This document shows positions 7,844 through 16,121 of a stretch of 34,035 bases of DNA, in pieces. Every line of letters begins with the position of its first letter. The first letter of the stretch is position 1. A model generated the notes under the pieces. That model saw only the letters and a program-made list of their open reading frames with translations. It did no database searches and was not told where the DNA came from. The DNA comes from Bacteriovoracaceae bacterium UBA4096 (GTDB lineage: Bacteria > Bdellovibrionota > Bacteriovoracia > Bacteriovoracales > Bacteriovoracaceae), in the NCBI GenBank assembly GCA_002381945.1, contig DFXY01000054.1, positions 1 to 34,035 of the forward strand, in the 5' to 3' direction. The position numbers were made by a program, and so were the translations under genes.

Positions 7844-9874
7844 CTACAAACCTAGTTGCTGAGCAAAGAAGGTATAGAAGGCCGCCACAAATCTTGAACT
7901 TTCTCTGTCAGAGCCACTACCGCGTGCATGTCCTCCCCACTCCTTATTATAAAGAAGAATAGGGGCATTTGAAGTATTGAACTCCTGAAGGCGGGCCAGA
8001 TATTTATAGGAGTGCATCGGCACAACCCTGTCATCAAATTCGGCAGTCATGACCATCGTCGCCGGATAATCTCTTCTATCAATATTATGATAAGGCGAGA
8101 GTGGGAAAATTCCCCGAAATCCGTCTTCAGTGAACGGCCGGCCATAATCATCCGTCCAATATTTTCCTGCAGTGAAAAGAGTGAAGTTTAAAAGATCCAT
8201 CACGCCAACAATGGGGACTGCGGCCTTAAAAGTATCAGAGTGACGTTGAAGAGTTCCGGCCACAAGAGTCCCACCGTTACTTGCTCCCATCATTCCTAAA
8301 TGATCTTTTGAAGTCTGGCCGCGCTTGATCAGCTCCTTACCGGCCAGTGCAAATGAATCCCATGAGTGGATACGACCACCGACTTGGGCCAATTCATACC
8401 AGCTTTGACCATAGTCAAGTGAACCAGGTAGAGTCACAACAGCAAAGGCCCCGCCTTTTTCTATCCATGAGAGACTCTCATACATTCCAAAAAATGGAGT
8501 GATTGAAACTTTAAAACCACCATACCCATAAAGGATGGTTGGAGTTGTGGAAGAAAGTGTCGTGCCTTTCTTCCTTAGAACCCATATTGAGGCTTTTTGG
8601 CCGTTGGACGCCGTATAGAAGATTTTTTCCGCTTCAACCTCTATCGGGAATTTCTGAGAGGCGAGAAGTTTAAGTTCTTTGGTTTCCAGATTGTAAGAAT
8701 AAACTTTTTTAGGTTCAGAATAAGTTTCAAAACTCAGTTTAATGATTCCCTCATTTACACTCTCGAAGCTGATCGTTCCATCCTTAAGTTCTTTAATCAT
8801 TTCAAGATTACCGGCCGGTGTGAGGATGCCGGCAACATGAGAAGCATCTTGCAAGCCTATGATTAAAGTTCCTTTGTCTCCAAGCTTACGAGATGATTCT
8901 ACAACAAATTCCTGTTCTCTCAGGAATATGCTTCGGGCCCCATCTCTTAGCCGAAGCTTATGAAGTTCTCCATAGTTTGCGTTTTCAAAAGAGCGGATGA
9001 TTGCGTGAGTTTCAGGAGTATCTGACATCTCAACAATCTCGCCTTGAATTGGGAGACGGTTTGTGAGTTTTCCGGTGCTAATTTGAAGTGTTCCAATCGT
9101 TCCATCAAGTTCAGCGAAGAACCGTTTTCCAACTTCGTGGATGGTAAGATCTGACGTAGGAGTTTTTCCGGTGAGAAGAAGTTGGTCTTCACTTTGAATT
9201 TCCCCGACAGTGTGACGGAAAAGGGCAGGTCTGCCACCACCTATGCGCTCATCGAGGTCTGAAATGTAGTAGAAACTTTTACCATCTTCGGACCAGCCGA
9301 TGAAAGTGTAAAATTTTACAAGTAGGATATCCACGACTTTATTGTCTGATTTTTGAGAAACGATGACTCGTCGAAGATCTCCACCATGAACGGCCTGAGA
9401 TTTAAGTTGATAGTCACTACTTTCATTTATTGTTTGGTTTTCATCAACAGAAGATAAAACTTTATTCGATTTGTGAGAGAGATCTAAAACACGATCCCAC
9501 TTGATAAAACGGTTTTCATTCACTCCCATAGATCTAAGACTTTCATCTGACCATGGAAGTGGAAGACGTGGAGAGCGTGAAGGCGAGGCCTTCCCAGTGA
9601 CTACGTTTTGTTCTTTCTGCATTTTCCTGATTTCAAGCACACGAGCTGCCAGTTCATCAGAAAGATTAGAATCCAGGAAACTACTGGTATAGGATTTCTG
9701 CTCATCAATCCAGCTCCACAAATCCGGATCAGAGGCATTTTCCATCCACTTATAAGGATCTTCGATAACTGTTCCGAAGCGAACTTCCGTTTGATTAATC
9801 TTCTTGGCAACTGGATAACTTTGGGCCAGGGCAGATTGGGTGACGAGAAGAGCAGTAATAAGCCATGATTTCAT
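7844..9874 (-). CDS. Secreted prolyl oligopeptidase (S9A family)
   Basis: The 676-residue protein starts with a clear signal peptide (cleavage probable after ALA, residue 17). The opening DPYKWMEN is the family's N-terminal hallmark. A beta-propeller (roughly 80-400) is followed by the hydrolase domain with the nucleophile GASNGG (Ser532), DDRVVP (Asp614) and GGH (His649). The enzyme cleaves small peptides after proline in the periplasm or outside the cell, and such enzymes are plentiful in bacteria that digest prey. The ATG at 9874 has an AGAGGAA ribosome site. The gene ends one base from the convergent HTTM gene. No neighbour suggests an operon. Confidence 0.93.
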   Translation of the reverse strand: MKSWLITALLVTQSALAQSYPVAKKINQTEVRFGTVIEDPYKWMENASDPDLWSWIDEQKSYTSSFLDSNLSDELAARVLEIRKMQKEQNVVTGKASPSRSPRLPLPWSDESLRSMGVNENRFIKWDRVLDLSHKSNKVLSSVDENQTINESSDYQLKSQAVHGGDLRRVIVSQKSDNKVVDILLVKFYTFIGWSEDGKSFYYISDLDERIGGGRPALFRHTVGEIQSEDQLLLTGKTPTSDLTIHEVGKRFFAELDGTIGTLQISTGKLTNRLPIQGEIVEMSDTPETHAIIRSFENANYGELHKLRLRDGARSIFLREQEFVVESSRKLGDKGTLIIGLQDASHVAGILTPAGNLEMIKELKDGTISFESVNEGIIKLSFETYSEPKKVYSYNLETKELKLLASQKFPIEVEAEKIFYTASNGQKASIWVLRKKGTTLSSTTPTILYGYGGFKVSITPFFGMYESLSWIEKGGAFAVVTLPGSLDYGQSWYELAQVGGRIHSWDSFALAGKELIKRGQTSKDHLGMMGASNGGTLVAGTLQRHSDTFKAAVPIVGVMDLLNFTLFTAGKYWTDDYGRPFTEDGFRGIFPLSPYHNIDRRDYPATMVMTAEFDDRVVPMHSYKYLARLQEFNTSNAPILLYNKEWGGHARGSGSDRESSRFVAAFYTFFAQQLGL

Positions 9875-9898
9875 TGGGTTTCCTCTTGAATAAGGGAG

Positions 9899-9928
9899 GT
9901 TCTATCTTCGAATCTTTAGTAGTGTCAA
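9899..9928 (-). promoter_or_regulatory. Putative sigma-70 promoter of the S9 peptidase gene
   Basis: On the minus strand a perfect TTGACA (9923-9928) is followed after 18 bases by TAGAAC (9899-9904), a 4/6 match to a -10 box. It lies about 25 bases upstream of the ATG at 9874, which has its own ribosome site. Confidence 0.5.
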
Positions 9929-10022
9929 TAGTCGTGATGAAGTACTTAAATTTCGTTTTTAATCAATGTCTTAAGTCTGGGCCTGTACATAGGTAGAAAT
10001 GCCCTTTTCAAAAGAGGGTATT

Positions 10023-10334
10023 ATGAAAAACAAGCAGTTAAGACTAATCTATACAAAGGTAAGCATGGAGGAAGAAGATGCCCTGGTGCTGGTAGAAAAG
10101 AATCCTTCGGAAAAGGTTATTATTGAAGCGACTAATAATCTTCTTCTTACAAAAGAAATGAGACCTCATACGGTTACTTTTAAAACGTGGGAAGGTTCAG
10201 GTGGAGCGCTAGCATCTTCATGTTTTGAAAACGGTCAGAGAAACCAAAAATGCTATCCTTTATGTAAGTTGCGATTCTCTAACAATAGATATAATCCTGA
10301 CTTTTCTAATCCCCTCAAAAATCTTTGGACTTAA
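10023..10334 (+). CDS. Hypothetical protein, 103 residues
   Basis: I do not recognise this protein. It has no signal peptide or membrane span. The N-terminal half is charged (KVSMEEEDALVLVEKN) and the C-terminal third carries three cysteines (SSC, KC, PLC). An AGAGGG ribosome site sits four bases before the ATG at 10023, which supports that start over the one at 9999. It lies alone in the same direction as the next gene, 70 bases away. It is probably a real gene because of the ribosome site and the lack of any competing frame, but nothing in it points to a function. Confidence 0.5.
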   Translation: MKNKQLRLIYTKVSMEEEDALVLVEKNPSEKVIIEATNNLLLTKEMRPHTVTFKTWEGSGGALASSCFENGQRNQKCYPLCKLRFSNNRYNPDFSNPLKNLWT

Positions 10335-10404
10335 TTCACTTAAACGACTTCTAGAAATTCGGCTATAAATCCATGTCCTCTTAACTTTAACAAAAAGGAT
10401 ATGT

Positions 10405-11007
10405 ATGACTTTAAGAACCTTTTTTATGGCCCTCGCTCTTTTAATGACGACGAGTGTGGCCTTCGCTACCGGTAACGGTTTTTCGACTACTGATTCATCT
10501 GACTCCTTTTATGGTGGTACTACGACTGGTGGTACTACAAATGGTGGTACAACGAACGGTGGCACAAATGGAGGCACTACAAACGGTGGCACGACAGGAG
10601 GGGGAGAAATTGGTTGTGTAAGAACTCAAGGTTATTGGGGGAATAGCCCTGCCGGTCAAGCAAGACTAATTGCGCTTCTAGGCGGAGGAACAATGAACTT
10701 AGGCAACGTCGCTTATAATGCAGAACAATTGGACAATATTCTTGATGAACCCGCTGCCGGTAACGCTCTGATTAGTCTTGCTCATCAGCTAATTGCAGCA
10801 AAACTAAATGTGTTAAATGGTGCGGATGATTCTGAAATTGATGAAGATATAGCACTGGCCGATTCTTTAATCGGCACTCGTGTTGTTCCACCAGTAGGCA
10901 ATGATAGCGTTGCTCCAAATACTGTTCTTGGACAACAAATGCTTCAGGTAAAAGATCGGCTTGATGCTTACAATATGGGAAATTTGAACGTTCCTTCTTG
11001 TAACTAG
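10405..11007 (+). CDS. Secreted Gly/Thr-repeat protein with TQGYW-type domain
   Basis: The 200-residue product has a signal peptide (residues 1 to about 21, ending VAFA), then a low-complexity linker of GGTTN-like repeats (about residues 37-66), then a domain beginning Cys71-VRTQGYWGN. Many secreted bacterial proteins share this C-x-x-T-Q-G-Y-W start, followed as here by a short NLGNVAYNAEQL segment, ILDEPAAGN, and ALISLAHQLIAAKLN; the domain has no known function to my knowledge. A second cysteine is the penultimate residue and may pair with Cys71. An AAAGGAT ribosome site precedes the ATG. It is likely periplasmic or surface-exposed. A strong hairpin follows the stop. Confidence 0.8.
   Translation: MTLRTFFMALALLMTTSVAFATGNGFSTTDSSDSFYGGTTTGGTTNGGTTNGGTNGGTTNGGTTGGGEIGCVRTQGYWGNSPAGQARLIALLGGGTMNLGNVAYNAEQLDNILDEPAAGNALISLAHQLIAAKLNVLNGADDSEIDEDIALADSLIGTRVVPPVGNDSVAPNTVLGQQMLQVKDRLDAYNMGNLNVPSCN
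10513..10605 (+). repeat. In-frame tandem repeat coding for GGTTN units
   Basis: About six degenerate copies of a 15-base unit (ggtggtacNacNaaN), two of them shortened to 12 bases, encode a Gly-Gly-Thr-Thr-Asn linker. Copies differ mainly at third codon positions. Copy number could change by slippage without breaking the frame. Confidence 0.8.
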
Positions 11008-11013
11008 TTTTAC

Positions 11014-11040
11014 AAGGGAGACTTCTTTGAAGTCTCCCTT
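11014..11040 (+). terminator. Strong hairpin after the TQGYW gene
   Basis: AAGGGAGACTT and AAGTCTCCCTT form a perfect 11-bp stem around CTTTG (12 bp if the loop C and G pair), starting six bases after the stop. Only a short pyrimidine run (CTT) follows, so it is not a textbook poly-U terminator. The next gene's ribosome site begins directly after it, so it could instead be a leader element or an mRNA end-stabiliser. Confidence 0.55.
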
Positions 11041-11052
11041 CTTGAGGTGCTT

Positions 11053-12105
11053 ATGAAGTATATTGTCACTCTTCTTTTGGCCCAGTTCTTTATGATTGAT
11101 ATCGAGGCTTCTCCTTTAATCTTAAGGCCCTGGGAAAATCATTCAAGTCCTCTCAGAATGAGCAAGAACTTTAAGAAGAAATTTACAAATCTTCCCCTCT
11201 TTGGACAGGCAACTGGAGGTAGAAGATACTGGTCCAGCGATTACTGGGCCTTGAATAAAGGCAATATCAATTACCGCTGGAATTCTGTGGAGCCAAATGG
11301 TTTTGATTTAAATTCTCCGGATGAGGAAGAAGTAATCCGGATGGAGATAGAAGAGTTAAAATCACTGGCCCCATCAGAGAAATATGATCTGTTCCTGGGA
11401 GAATATAAATATCCCTTAAAAAAGCTGGTGAGTAAAAGAACTTCACCAACCAGAAAAGATTGGGAGGGTATCTGTCATGGCTGGGCCCGGGCAACACTGA
11501 ATCATAATGAACCGAATGCAAAAATAATGCTCAATCCTGATGGAGTCAGAATTCCTTTTGGCTCGTCTGACATCAAAGCTCTCTTAAGTTACTACTATGC
11601 ATATCATTATACTCCTGCCAGTACTCACCAGATGGGTAGACGATGCAGGGGTGGGAAGTTTTGTTCTGATGACATGAATGCTGGGGCCTTTCATATTGTC
11701 CTGGCCAATAAAGTCGGACTAAAAGGAGAGAGTTTTATTGCAGATATTGAGAGGAGTAGGGAGGTTTGGAACCATGTTGTGTATAGCTATCGCTCAGAAA
11801 TCGTGGATTCTGAATTGTCTCCAACAAGAGATTCGGCCAAAGGGACAGTAAAAGTCATAAGGGTTAAAACCAAAATGAGGGTAGTGTCTAATATTGTTGC
11901 GAATAGTTGGTTGCCAGTGAGAGGGACACCTCTTCAAACATTCAGAGATGAAGATTATGAGTACGATCTCGATATTAATAAATATGGAAAAATTATTGGA
12001 GGCGATTGGAGGTCAGATAAAAGACCTGATTTTTTATGGCTAGCGAGTCCGGTAAAAAAATTCACCGGACCCTTCTCCAGGTTAAGCGAGTTACTTGATG
12101 ATTAA
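11053..12105 (+). CDS. Secreted transglutaminase-elicitor-like protein
   Basis: The 350-residue protein has an N-terminal signal peptide (about residues 1-20) and the motif GICHGWARA with candidate nucleophile Cys141. It also has AGAFHIVLANKVG and VWNHVVYSYR (238-247), which parallels the Pep-13 segment of Phytophthora GP42 transglutaminases. Together these match the TGase_elicitor family, known in oomycetes and some marine and predatory bacteria. Such enzymes cross-link proteins by Gln-Lys isopeptide bonds; activity here is inferred. I chose the ATG at 11053 because GAGG lies five bases upstream; the GTG at 11047 overlaps that site. The gene overlaps the convergent CMD gene by four bases. 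Confidence 0.75.
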   Translation: MKYIVTLLLAQFFMIDIEASPLILRPWENHSSPLRMSKNFKKKFTNLPLFGQATGGRRYWSSDYWALNKGNINYRWNSVEPNGFDLNSPDEEEVIRMEIEELKSLAPSEKYDLFLGEYKYPLKKLVSKRTSPTRKDWEGICHGWARATLNHNEPNAKIMLNPDGVRIPFGSSDIKALLSYYYAYHYTPASTHQMGRRCRGGKFCSDDMNAGAFHIVLANKVGLKGESFIADIERSREVWNHVVYSYRSEIVDSELSPTRDSAKGTVKVIRVKTKMRVVSNIVANSWLPVRGTPLQTFRDEDYEYDLDINKYGKIIGGDWRSDKRPDFLWLASPVKKFTGPFSRLSELLDD

Positions 12106-12572
12106 TTTAATCCGGCCTTATCAAGCCCATAGTGCATATCCAGTGCACCAGGTTCAGCATGGAAAGCAACGCTCAATCTATTCCATACATTGATAACCCC
12201 TATCGCAAATGTTAAATCCGATAGCTCTTTTTTAGAAAAGAAAGTGAGCGCTCTTTCATAATCCTGATCGGAAATCCCTCTTGGAGACAATTGGGTGACG
12301 ATCTCAGTCCATTCCAGGGCCGCACGTTCTTTTTCAGTAAAAAGTTTCGATTCACGCCAAACAGCAACATGATGTAATCGCAGTTCTCTTTCGCCTCTAA
12401 TCTTGGCCTCCTTGACGTGCATATCAACACAGAAAGTACAGCCATTCATTTGGGAAGCTCGGATTTCAATAAGATTTTTAATGATGGGGTCAACTGATGA
12501 TTTTGTCAGTCCTACTTCTGCGAGTTTCTTTACAAGTTCTGGGCTCTCAGTGCTGTGGTTTAAACGTGACAT
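12102..12572 (-). CDS. Carboxymuconolactone decarboxylase/AhpD-like protein, ECF41 partner
   Basis: The 156-residue all-helical protein carries the AhpD-type redox motif Cys45-Thr-Phe-Cys48 with His52 three residues on (GCTFCVDMH), as in peroxidase-type members of the carboxymuconolactone decarboxylase superfamily. It probably acts in peroxide or alkylhydroperoxide defence. I start it at 12572, where AAGG lies eight bases upstream; the frame extends 15 residues more but without a ribosome site. CMD genes are one of the standard neighbours and targets of ECF41 sigma factors, and such a promoter lies 52 bases upstream. The DUF3606 gene ends just above that promoter. Confidence 0.88.
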   Translation of the reverse strand: MSRLNHSTESPELVKKLAEVGLTKSSVDPIIKNLIEIRASQMNGCTFCVDMHVKEAKIRGERELRLHHVAVWRESKLFTEKERAALEWTEIVTQLSPRGISDQDYERALTFFSKKELSDLTFAIGVINVWNRLSVAFHAEPGALDMHYGLDKAGLN

Positions 12573-12623
12573 AGGTATATCCTTGGTTAATGAATGAAAG
12601 TTTGTATTCGCTTTCATACATAA

Positions 12624-12650
12624 GACGAAATAACGTTTAAAAAAGGGACA
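12624..12650 (-). promoter_or_regulatory. ECF41-type promoter of the CMD gene
   Basis: On the minus strand TGTCCCT (12644-12650) is followed by exactly 16 bases and CGTC (12624-12627). This matches the TGTCACA-N16-CGTC consensus I recall for ECF41 sigma factors and is identical in both boxes and spacing to the site before the sigma gene. Confidence 0.8.
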
Positions 12651-12655
12651 TGGGG

Positions 12656-12883
12656 TTAGGCAGCTTGATCTTCGCTTTGGAGAAGACCTCTTCTAATATC
12701 TCGAACTACTGGGCCAAAATCATGAATTGCGGCCAGGAGATCTTTACGAGGGAGCTTTAAAATAGCTTCCCATTTTGCAAGAGATTCTTCTGAATTGATG
12801 TCAATTACAGCGAGGGGTGAGCTTCTATAATAAGCTCCCGGAGAGAAACCATTTGAATCGCCAGTACCGACTTTGAGTGCCAT
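12656..12883 (-). CDS. DUF3606-like small protein
   Basis: The 75-residue protein fits the DUF3606 family: SEESLAKWEAILKLPRKDLLAAIHDFG with a following DIRRGL helix. The function of this family is unknown; members are often found near stress genes. It sits between the CMD and sigma-factor genes, reading toward CMD and ending six bases before the CMD promoter. A near-perfect promoter lies directly at its ATG and there is no ribosome site, so it is a candidate leaderless gene with its own housekeeping promoter. Confidence 0.75.
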   Translation of the reverse strand: MALKVGTGDSNGFSPGAYYRSSPLAVIDINSEESLAKWEAILKLPRKDLLAAIHDFGPVVRDIRRGLLQSEDQAA

Positions 12884-12888
12884 AGTCT

Positions 12889-12897
12889 ATTATAGCA
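12889..12897 (-). promoter_or_regulatory. Extended -10 promoter of the DUF3606 gene
   Basis: TGCTATAAT on the minus strand is a perfect extended -10 element (TGnTATAAT). It ends five bases before the ATG at 12883. No good -35 box is seen, which extended -10 promoters tolerate. Transcription would begin at about the A of the ATG. Confidence 0.6.
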
Positions 12898-12939
12898 TTT
12901 TGCAGAGTTTCATTAAAATACAGGCCTTTAGATGGGACA

Positions 12940-12966
12940 TGTCCCTTTTTAAGACTTAGAATCGTC
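12940..12966 (+). promoter_or_regulatory. ECF41-type autoregulatory promoter of the sigma gene
   Basis: TGTCCCT (12940-12946), 16 bases, then CGTC (12963-12966). The CGTC box ends eight bases before the ATG at 12975 and no Shine-Dalgarno fits between, so the transcript should be leaderless. The -35 box overlaps a 12-base palindrome, GGGACATGTCCC (12934-12945). Confidence 0.8.
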
Positions 12967-12974
12967 TTAGCTCT

Positions 12975-13913
12975 ATGGATAAGCAAACGAACTATTTAAA
13001 TGATTGGGAAAGTCTATTTATTCAATATAGACCCTACTTAATTTCATTCGCTTTCAGGATGACCGGTAGTCTTTCTGAATCGGAAGATATCGTTCAGGAT
13101 ACATTCGTTCAGTGCGCTCAGACAAATCCCAAAGAGGTCATGAATCACAAGTCATGGCTCACCAAGATTTGTTCAAATAAGTCACTAGACTACATGAAGC
13201 TTGCTTATAAAAAGCGTGAAATTTATCAAGGTACCTGGCTTCCAGATGCTGTGCCGGATAGTTTTCAGTACTGGGGAAATCTTTTAGAGGATGTGTCCCC
13301 TGATAAAAAACTCCTGCATTCAGAAAGTTTATCAACGTCTTTTCTTTTAATGCTTCAAAAACTCAGTCCGGAAGAAAGAGTGATTTATCTTTTAAATGAG
13401 GTTTTTGATTATTCTTTTTTTGAAATTGCAGAGTTTATGAGTAAGTCAGTGGATGCATGCAAGAAGACTTGTCAGAGGGCCCGTAAGGCCTTTTCAAATG
13501 AGAGGCGTTATAATGCCTATACTGAAAATGATGAGTCTGTGGTGGCCCGCTTCTTCGAGCTGGCAAGGGCCGGCGACAAAGAAGGTCTGTTAGAAATGCT
13601 TGCAAAGGATTCCGAATTCTGGGCCGATGGTGGTGGCAAGGTTCCAGTGGCCTCAAAGAGTGTTATGCGTGACCCTAACTTTATTGCAAAATTCATTTCG
13701 GCAGTTTGGTCGGCCCCGGTCTTTAATACAGGAAATATTCGCAATGAACTTAAAATTGTGAATGAAAGGCCAGGTCTGGTTGTCTCTCGTCGAGGTGAGG
13801 ATGGAAAATGGCATTTTGAAACCATCATCACCTTGGAAATAGAGAATGAAAAAGTCTCGAGAATCTATACTCAAAGGAATCCCGATAAACTGAGAACTCT
13901 TCTTAAAAATTAA
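12975..13913 (+). CDS. ECF41-family RNA polymerase sigma factor with SnoaL-like C-terminal domain
   Basis: The 312-residue protein has a sigma region 2 (about 14-80) containing DIVQDTFVQ, a region 4 (about 125-180), and a fused SnoaL/NTF2-like domain to the end. Three signatures described for ECF41 are present: WLPDA in the linker (88-92; usual WLPEP), DGGGK (218-222) and NPDKL near the C-terminus (302-306). In this family the C-terminal domain controls sigma activity instead of an anti-sigma factor. The CMD partner gene and matching promoters are adjacent. The only start that keeps region 2 whole is 12975, although no ribosome site precedes it. The stop abuts the convergent cyclase gene. Confidence 0.93.
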   Translation: MDKQTNYLNDWESLFIQYRPYLISFAFRMTGSLSESEDIVQDTFVQCAQTNPKEVMNHKSWLTKICSNKSLDYMKLAYKKREIYQGTWLPDAVPDSFQYWGNLLEDVSPDKKLLHSESLSTSFLLMLQKLSPEERVIYLLNEVFDYSFFEIAEFMSKSVDACKKTCQRARKAFSNERRYNAYTENDESVVARFFELARAGDKEGLLEMLAKDSEFWADGGGKVPVASKSVMRDPNFIAKFISAVWSAPVFNTGNIRNELKIVNERPGLVVSRRGEDGKWHFETIITLEIENEKVSRIYTQRNPDKLRTLLKN

Positions 13914-16115
13914 TCATTTCTCAGTCATAGTCGTAACATCAAAAGTCTCTGTGACCAGATCCGGATTTTCGACATATTTTTTACAAATTTCATAGTATCT
14001 CTTGGATGGTTTATCACCATCATTGGCCATTAAAAGCTGATTGAAGATATTTAGCGCCCCTGAAAAATCTTTAGCTTGAAATAATTTACAGGCCATCAGA
14101 TAGAATTCCAAAGACTCAGGATCTTTTTCCATCCAATGATGAGGATGCAGAACCTCATGAATCCCTACAGGGGTTGTTTTTCCTTTCACAATCACTTTAT
14201 CAATTGGGCGAGTCTTAATATGGGTTAAATCAAGTCTTTCCAAAGTCATATCTGAGATAAGAATTTGTGTTCCATAATACTTACACAGGCCTTCCAAACG
14301 GGCCCCCAGATTCATGTTATCCCCTAAGGCAGTATAGGAGAAAATTCTTTCAGAACCCATGTTCCCAACGGAACACTCTCCCGAGTTTAAACCCACGCCT
14401 ACATTAAAGATGGGTCTGCCTAATTTGATGAATTCTTCATTGATCGAAGGAAGAATGGTGATCATTTTAATGGCACCTTCCACGGCGTATTGTGCATGAT
14501 TGCCAATTTCCAAAGGAGCTCCCCAAATCGCCACAATGGCGTCACCAATATATTTATCGAGAGTTCCTTTGGTATCAAAGACAATATCAGTCATGCTTCC
14601 CATGTACATATTCAGCGAATGAGCAAGCTCCGTCGCCGTGAGACCTTCAGAGATTTTTGTAAAGTCACGAACATCAGAAAATAAACAGGTTATATCCATC
14701 TTGGTGCCTCCCACATGGAGCTTCTCTGGATTCTTAAGCATTTCATCCACAATAGTAGGAGCAACATAGCGGGCAAATGTTCCACGGATTTGTTTTTTTT
14801 CTTTATTCGCTTCATAAAATTTAAGAAAGGTGTTCCATGAATAACAGGCAATAAAGCAAAAGAAACAGTAGAAAAGTTTCAACTCATAGCCATTTGGCAA
14901 GAAGTAGGACTGGTCCGCAAAATAGCTTGAAGAAACAATGAGTATAACCACTAAAGCATCCATAAAAGGATTCCCTAGTTTTTGCACCATAAGAAAAATC
15001 AACATGCCGGCCAGTAGAAAGAAGAGTGAATATTTTACTGAATCATTCGAGGGCCTATAAAAGAATTTATGAAGAAGCATGTGCCCCATGTTCATGTGGG
15101 AATAAACTCCTGGCATTTTAGAATCTATGGGCGAAGATCTTAAGTCATGGGCCCCCAATGCAGTAGAGCCTACAAACACCATTTTCCCCTCAATGAGTTT
15201 CTTCATCTTCGAATCATTGTCGGGAGCTTTGATCAGATCATAGAGTGAAATAGAATCAAATTGACTGTCACCACCGATATAGCGGATCTTTACTTCGCCC
15301 CCACGGCTGATTTCCATCTTCTGATCATCCAACTCTAATTCACCGGTACCATCAGCAAAAATTTTGATGGTGTTTTTCTTTTCAGTGAAGGCCTCAAAAG
15401 CATTAAAGGCAAGAGAGCCATAATAAATAGTATCGACATTAGCGACCAACTGATAGTGCCGAAATATCCCGTCACGGTCCTCGTAGGCCGAAATATTTCC
15501 TAGGCCTGCCTCTGTTTCTACTAACTCAGGAATAGGGAAAGTATAGCGGCTGATTTTTTTTGGTTGGAGATCTGCTTCCGGAAAATTACGGGTAAGGATG
15601 GCATCATTAAGCATTTCAAGGGGGGCTTCCTTAAGTCCATCTTCTGCGTCAGTTGAAACAGTGTAGGCGAGGAAGACCCGTCTTCCGTCTGTTTGAAAAT
15701 TTCTAATCGAGTTCGCTAAAATAGTATCTGGTGAGGTTCCTCCATATTGGGGTGATTTCTCCGGGAAAAGAATATCGAGACCAACGACTTTTGCCCCGAA
15801 TACCCTTAGTTTATCAATCATTTTAGCATGATCAGTACGTGGAATTGGCCATACTCCAAGTTTTTGAAGTGAATAGTCATCGATCTTTACCAGAAGAATT
15901 TCTTTACTCTTAAAATGGGGATCCAGATTAGATTTCATTCTGAAATCATAGAATCTATTTTCAAAGGAGATTGTATAGTCGAGAAATTTTCCTAATAGTG
16001 TCGTGCTATCGATGTCCCGCACAATAATAGAACCAAAGATGCAGAGTGCAGCGAAGATAAAGATAAGAAACATTCCTAGAGGGCGTAGTGAACTTGTGAT
16101 AAATTTTGTAAACAT
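13914..16115 (-). CDS. CHASE2-domain class III adenylate/guanylate cyclase
   Basis: The 733-residue membrane protein has an N-terminal span (about 12-34), a CHASE2 sensor domain outside the inner membrane (about 40-340, with ILLVKIDDYSLQKLG and VVGLDILFPE), three closely spaced spans (about 350-430), and a class III cyclase domain (about 470-650). Metal-binding aspartates are Asp481 (FSDVRDF) and Asp525 (GDAIVAIWG). KYIGDA and TALGDNMNLGARLE are the usual substrate and transition-state segments and suggest cAMP, but GTP use cannot be excluded. I prefer the ATG at 16115 because a -10 box sits six bases upstream; a GTG at 16133 is the alternative. The gene is divergent from hemF by 30 bases. 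Confidence 0.92.
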   Translation of the reverse strand: MFTKFITSSLRPLGMFLIFIFAALCIFGSIIVRDIDSTTLLGKFLDYTISFENRFYDFRMKSNLDPHFKSKEILLVKIDDYSLQKLGVWPIPRTDHAKMIDKLRVFGAKVVGLDILFPEKSPQYGGTSPDTILANSIRNFQTDGRRVFLAYTVSTDAEDGLKEAPLEMLNDAILTRNFPEADLQPKKISRYTFPIPELVETEAGLGNISAYEDRDGIFRHYQLVANVDTIYYGSLAFNAFEAFTEKKNTIKIFADGTGELELDDQKMEISRGGEVKIRYIGGDSQFDSISLYDLIKAPDNDSKMKKLIEGKMVFVGSTALGAHDLRSSPIDSKMPGVYSHMNMGHMLLHKFFYRPSNDSVKYSLFFLLAGMLIFLMVQKLGNPFMDALVVILIVSSSYFADQSYFLPNGYELKLFYCFFCFIACYSWNTFLKFYEANKEKKQIRGTFARYVAPTIVDEMLKNPEKLHVGGTKMDITCLFSDVRDFTKISEGLTATELAHSLNMYMGSMTDIVFDTKGTLDKYIGDAIVAIWGAPLEIGNHAQYAVEGAIKMITILPSINEEFIKLGRPIFNVGVGLNSGECSVGNMGSERIFSYTALGDNMNLGARLEGLCKYYGTQILISDMTLERLDLTHIKTRPIDKVIVKGKTTPVGIHEVLHPHHWMEKDPESLEFYLMACKLFQAKDFSGALNIFNQLLMANDGDKPSKRYYEICKKYVENPDLVTETFDVTTMTEK

Positions 16116-16121
16116 ACTGTA

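Noticed and set aside
10513..10605. CRISPR-like or intergenic tandem repeat
   Set aside because: The units are 12-15 bases, lack spacers, keep the reading frame and encode a Gly/Thr/Asn linker.
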